Part shown: positions 32,802-35,840 of the stretch, piece by piece
How positions within the stretch are numbered: the stretch's first letter is position 1
Layout of the letters: every line of letters starts with the position of its first letter
Source of the DNA: a filamentous cyanobacterium Phorm 6
GTDB lineage: Bacteria > Cyanobacteriota > Cyanobacteriia > Cyanobacteriales > Microcoleaceae
Assembly: GCA_003003725.1 (NCBI GenBank)
Contig: PVWI01000026.1
Location: 1 to 35,840, forward strand
Length of the DNA: 35,840 nucleotides
Direction of reading: 5' to 3'
Translations under genes and position numbers: made by a program
The notes under the pieces: generated by a model
Told to the model about the DNA's origin: nothing
What the model saw: the letters and a program-made list of their open reading frames with translations, nothing else
The model's database searches: none

Positions 32802-35800
32802 CTAACTCCTCACCTCAACTACAGGCTTTACTTGAATTGGTAAGTCAAGCTGAGGGTAACTCCTGTGAATTTTTAGCATAGTTTGAATCGCTGTCGCTTT
32901 ATCTGCGATCGCAATTGTAGCCGATTGCCTGGTCAAAATTTCCGCTACCACCTTTGCAGATTGCTCGCTTTTTTGCGCTTCCGCATCCAGAAAAGCAAAA
33001 ACCCGCTTTTTGGTAACTCTCCCTTTATTCACCCGCGACAAAACGGCGACAAAAAATGGCGCTAATTCCCGCAATTTCTCGTGATTGCTTGCTGCATAAC
33101 TTTCCAAATAATTCGTCGCAAACAACTGCATATCCGCTGACGGATGTTCGCTAAACTTCAGCAAATAATCTTGTCCGCACTCATCCTGAAAATAGCGAAT
33201 TACCAAATCTCTGCCAAACTGCCGCACATCTTCCCGAATGCTGTCGCAAAGGCTAACCATGATTTCGGGAGTCCAATCTTGATCAGTCAATTCCGTGCGA
33301 AAAATCCTCGCGGCAAATTCCCGCGAATCCTCCCACTTTGCCTCCAGCAGTCGCACGGCTGACAGCATTTCTTGAGAATTGGTGCGAATTACATCTAGCT
33401 TTTGGAAAAACATTTGTCTGGCTGCTTCTCGCACCGATAAAATCTCGTGACTTGCCAGTTTGACGATCGCAATTGTATCAAACTCCGCCGCCCAATTCGC
33501 GCAATTTTCAACCAGCACAAATCCGCCTAATTCCTGTGCGGCTGAAGACTTCGCTTTCAGCAGCAGCCAAGCTTTTTCTCGATCAATTCCAGGCATCCAT
33601 CCGGGTAAATCTTCCCGCAGCAAATCCACTAAGTAGCCGTGCACTCCTTCGTGCCTTTCAGGAAGCATCAAAACATCGATAAATTCGGCTGCCAAATCAG
33701 CGCTGAATTCGGGATTTCCGGCTGCCAAACGCCGAATTACAGGCTTGATTGCATTGCGGATGTCTGCTAAAGCATTGACTGCCATTCCTACTAGCAAAAT
33801 TCGCTTGTCGCCTGTCAGCGTTGCGTCGGAAAGTTGACCGAACAACCTGATGCCAATTCCCCGAATTTGTTCGTAAGGAGAGTCAATCAATGATTCGATT
33901 AATTCAGGAGGCAAATTAGCTGCACTGATTTCGTGGTTGAGCAAAATTCTCGCGCCCAATTCCTGAATTTCGGCGATCGGGTTTCTCAGCAAGTCCAACA
34001 CTACGCCCAATCCCAAACTCCGCAGTTGTGCGGGAAAACAAAACAGTAAAATTTCTGCTATTTCTGCTGATAAAATTGAGGTGTCAGTCGGCAATATAGA
34101 TGCTGTCTCGAATGCCAGCATATGAGCGATGACTCTGCCAATTAACACTTTTGCAGTTCGATCGCTCATAACTGACGAGCTTAACAAACGGCGGGCCAAC
34201 TGGCGCGTATCTCCGTACAAACTGCTAACTAAAGCGGCAATTAATTCGCTGTCTTCTAAAAGGCGATCGCGCTGTTCGTCAATCCAGTCAAAAGCTTGGG
34301 TTCTCCCTGGCAAAAATCCGCAGTTAACCAGCGCTAAAATAACTTCCCGGTGGGCTGGATATCTGTAATATCCGTTTTGGACTGCCAAATTGAAACCCAC
34401 TTCTGCTGTAACTTCGTAAGGTGCAGCAATCAGTTTAATTGCGGTGTCAGCATCTATTCCAGCCAAAAATTGCGGACAAGCTTTCAGGGCTTTAACAGCG
34501 AAATGATGCACCGGGCGACAGTTGCTTTCTAACAATAGCTGCAACAGCGCATCGGGATTTTGTTCCCAAAGTTCCGGGAAAGCTTCTTCTCGCACGGACG
34601 GTTCCGGGTCTCCGGGTTTGTAACCTTCTTTGCAGCGCCATGCTTGGGAATTGGTAAAATAAGCATAGCGCGGGCTGTTTTCGTAGAGAATGCGGTTTAA
34701 TGTTAAATAACCGGCAAAAATATCCCATGCAGCGGTGCCGGACTCAAATCGAGTCCAGTTAGAGGTATTCCACTGATAATAAGTGCTCTGCAAAACTGCT
34801 TCGGCATCGCTATCAACATATTGCAGCAAAATGCTGACAGCCATGTTTGCATAATCAGCATCTCCTGCTTCGCCTAATTGTTTGAGAGTCCGCCATACCC
34901 GCCGCAGCAAATATTCCCGAGTATTGCTGCTGTAGGCAATTCTGGTGTTGGGACTCTGCATTTCGTTTAGTAATTCATTGGTTTTAACTTCTTTGTATTC
35001 GTTGGTTTTGTTGTTATATTCCCAGTCAGAGTTTCTCAAGGAAACGTAATCATCGCCGGGAATGCGAACGCCGTATTTGTTGCTGCGGTACATGGCTTTT
35101 TCGTCTTCAAAGCGGCGCGCAAGAATGGCAAATACTTCGGCGTCACGGCGGTATTCAGCCATTTTGAAGATGTGGCGAATTTGCTTGAAGTAATTTGGTT
35201 TTAGCGGTGCAGTTTTTAAGATATCCAGTAATGCCGATCGCACAAACCGACTGTCAATCTGATAAAGTCTGTCTAGAACCGCAAAACGACTGCTATCTTC
35301 AGTGTCGAGTTCAACTTTCAATGCTGTAGAAAATTCCTCCGCGCTGCCGTTTTCGACTAATTCTCGCAACTGTGCGGGTAGTAATTCGATTATGGACGAT
35401 CGCAAGTGCGATCGGCCTTCCTCATCCGCCAACTTTAGCAATCCTTCAAAAGCAATTCTCGCCACAAACTCCGCAGTCGCAGCATCCCGATCAAGCCGAG
35501 TCAGCGCCTCCACAGCGCCCTCGCCGCCGCACCAGCCCAAACTCCAAGCAATACAGTAGTCTCGCAGCGGTTCTCCCGTGCCGATGAGAGCGATTAGTCC
35601 CCGCCCTGCTTCGGCAATTTTCAGCTCCCCAGCCCGCCAAATCGCCCGTTCCAGAGGCCATTTAGGACTCCCCCCAATAGCGATATTATTCAAAATAGCT
35701 TGCTGGCGCGTCTCGGCGCGAGGAAGTTCTGCCGCTGCATCGGGCGCGCTTGGGGCGTCGCTGAGAACTTCCAGATAGCCTTTTTTTACCTTTTCGGCAA

Positions 35801-35840
35801 CTAGCTTGTCGAAAACTTTCTCTGCTTGGGCTAAAGGCAC
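32802..35840 (-). CDS. WGR/HEAT-repeat protein (5' end beyond window)
   Basis: At least 1013 codons, open at the right edge. The GTG at the very edge is unlikely to be the true start, because the first residues (VFDKLVAEKVKKGYLEV) look like the final strand-turn of a WGR domain, whose Trp-Gly-Arg part would lie outside. The rest is made of paired helices characteristic of HEAT/ARM-like solenoids: RDYCIAWSLGWCGGEGAVEA, PVIRRLAAGNPEFSADLAAE, EILSVREAARQMFFQKLD and VRQFGRDLVIRYFQDECG. There is no enzymatic motif, so it is probably a scaffold. It lies 136 bp upstream of the SWIM gene and resembles large MolR-type proteins of MoxR-VWA-SWIM loci. The AAA ATPase and VWA genes are expected further right. 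Confidence 0.8.
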   Translation of the reverse strand: MPLAQAEKVFDKLVAEKVKKGYLEVLSDAPSAPDAAAELPRAETRQQAILNNIAIGGSPKWPLERAIWRAGELKIAEAGRGLIALIGTGEPLRDYCIAWSLGWCGGEGAVEALTRLDRDAATAEFVARIAFEGLLKLADEEGRSHLRSSIIELLPAQLRELVENGSAEEFSTALKVELDTEDSSRFAVLDRLYQIDSRFVRSALLDILKTAPLKPNYFKQIRHIFKMAEYRRDAEVFAILARRFEDEKAMYRSNKYGVRIPGDDYVSLRNSDWEYNNKTNEYKEVKTNELLNEMQSPNTRIAYSSNTREYLLRRVWRTLKQLGEAGDADYANMAVSILLQYVDSDAEAVLQSTYYQWNTSNWTRFESGTAAWDIFAGYLTLNRILYENSPRYAYFTNSQAWRCKEGYKPGDPEPSVREEAFPELWEQNPDALLQLLLESNCRPVHHFAVKALKACPQFLAGIDADTAIKLIAAPYEVTAEVGFNLAVQNGYYRYPAHREVILALVNCGFLPGRTQAFDWIDEQRDRLLEDSELIAALVSSLYGDTRQLARRLLSSSVMSDRTAKVLIGRVIAHMLAFETASILPTDTSILSAEIAEILLFCFPAQLRSLGLGVVLDLLRNPIAEIQELGARILLNHEISAANLPPELIESLIDSPYEQIRGIGIRLFGQLSDATLTGDKRILLVGMAVNALADIRNAIKPVIRRLAAGNPEFSADLAAEFIDVLMLPERHEGVHGYLVDLLREDLPGWMPGIDREKAWLLLKAKSSAAQELGGFVLVENCANWAAEFDTIAIVKLASHEILSVREAARQMFFQKLDVIRTNSQEMLSAVRLLEAKWEDSREFAARIFRTELTDQDWTPEIMVSLCDSIREDVRQFGRDLVIRYFQDECGQDYLLKFSEHPSADMQLFATNYLESYAASNHEKLRELAPFFVAVLSRVNKGRVTKKRVFAFLDAEAQKSEQSAKVVAEILTRQSATIAIADKATAIQTMLKIHRSYPQLDLPIQVKPVVEVRS

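Noticed and set aside
1-35840. tRNA, rRNA or integrase/attachment sites
   Set aside because: No T-loop-like motif set, rRNA sequence or recombinase gene was recognised by eye; a tRNA scan would be needed to exclude a tRNA firmly.

Overview
The window looks like chromosome of a filamentous, non-picoplanktonic cyanobacterium. It carries many GCGATCGC (HIP1) octamers, a cyanobacterial-type NrtA/NrtB/NrtC nitrate transporter with the NrtC ATPase fused to an NrtA-like domain, a DUF1824 protein, a GlgA of the cyanobacterial type, and many short palindromic dispersed repeats and heptanucleotide tandem repeats. The gene content and repeat style suggest an Oscillatoriales relative (Microcoleus/Oscillatoria-like), but this is an inference from memory and not from a search.

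Layout. 1-4384 (minus): nrtA-nrtB-nrtC, with nrtC running off the left edge and repeat sequence between the genes. 5196-8532: a small membrane protein and a P-type cation ATPase. 8999-13788: a membrane-bound C39-like protease with a peptidoglycan-binding tail, an isochorismatase-fold hydrolase, and a two-gene TVP38/flavin-disulfide-reductase operon. 14030-16876 (minus): a Uma2 nuclease-fold protein and a bacteriophage-T4-like RNA repair pair (Rnl1-type RNA ligase, then Pnkp 5'-kinase/3'-phosphatase). 17066-18776: two secreted paralogues of unknown function. 18841-20310: an orphan Phd-like antitoxin, a Panacea-domain antitoxin with its putative toxin, and a decayed gene. 20336-22361: hemC and a cytoplasmic trypsin-like protease. 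22463-23596: a probable nuclease-toxin gene split by a repeat insertion, its intact downstream partner, and a HicB-like remnant. 23668-26909: glgA, DUF1824 and a membrane-anchored NodB-fold deacetylase.

27252-35840 is all on the minus strand and is the most unusual part. In transcription order it holds a WGR/HEAT-repeat protein (cut by the right edge), a SWIM zinc-finger protein, a non-coding stretch of about 860 bp with two large hairpins (one is a 271-bp nearly symmetric foldback), a NYN-domain nuclease, an RNase III with Ser in place of one catalytic Asp, and a retron-type reverse transcriptase with a coiled-coil N-terminal extension. The RT starts only 37 bp after rnc, so it has no room for a conventional upstream msr-msd RNA. 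The co-location of dsRNA nuclease, NYN nuclease, RT and a long hairpin is the best candidate for an undescribed system; that they work together is inference.

A second theme is RNA damage and repair. A T4-like ligase/kinase-phosphatase pair lies in the same 20 kb as several toxin-antitoxin genes, at least one of which is a broken RNase-like toxin. No tRNA, rRNA, CRISPR array or complete insertion sequence was recognised.
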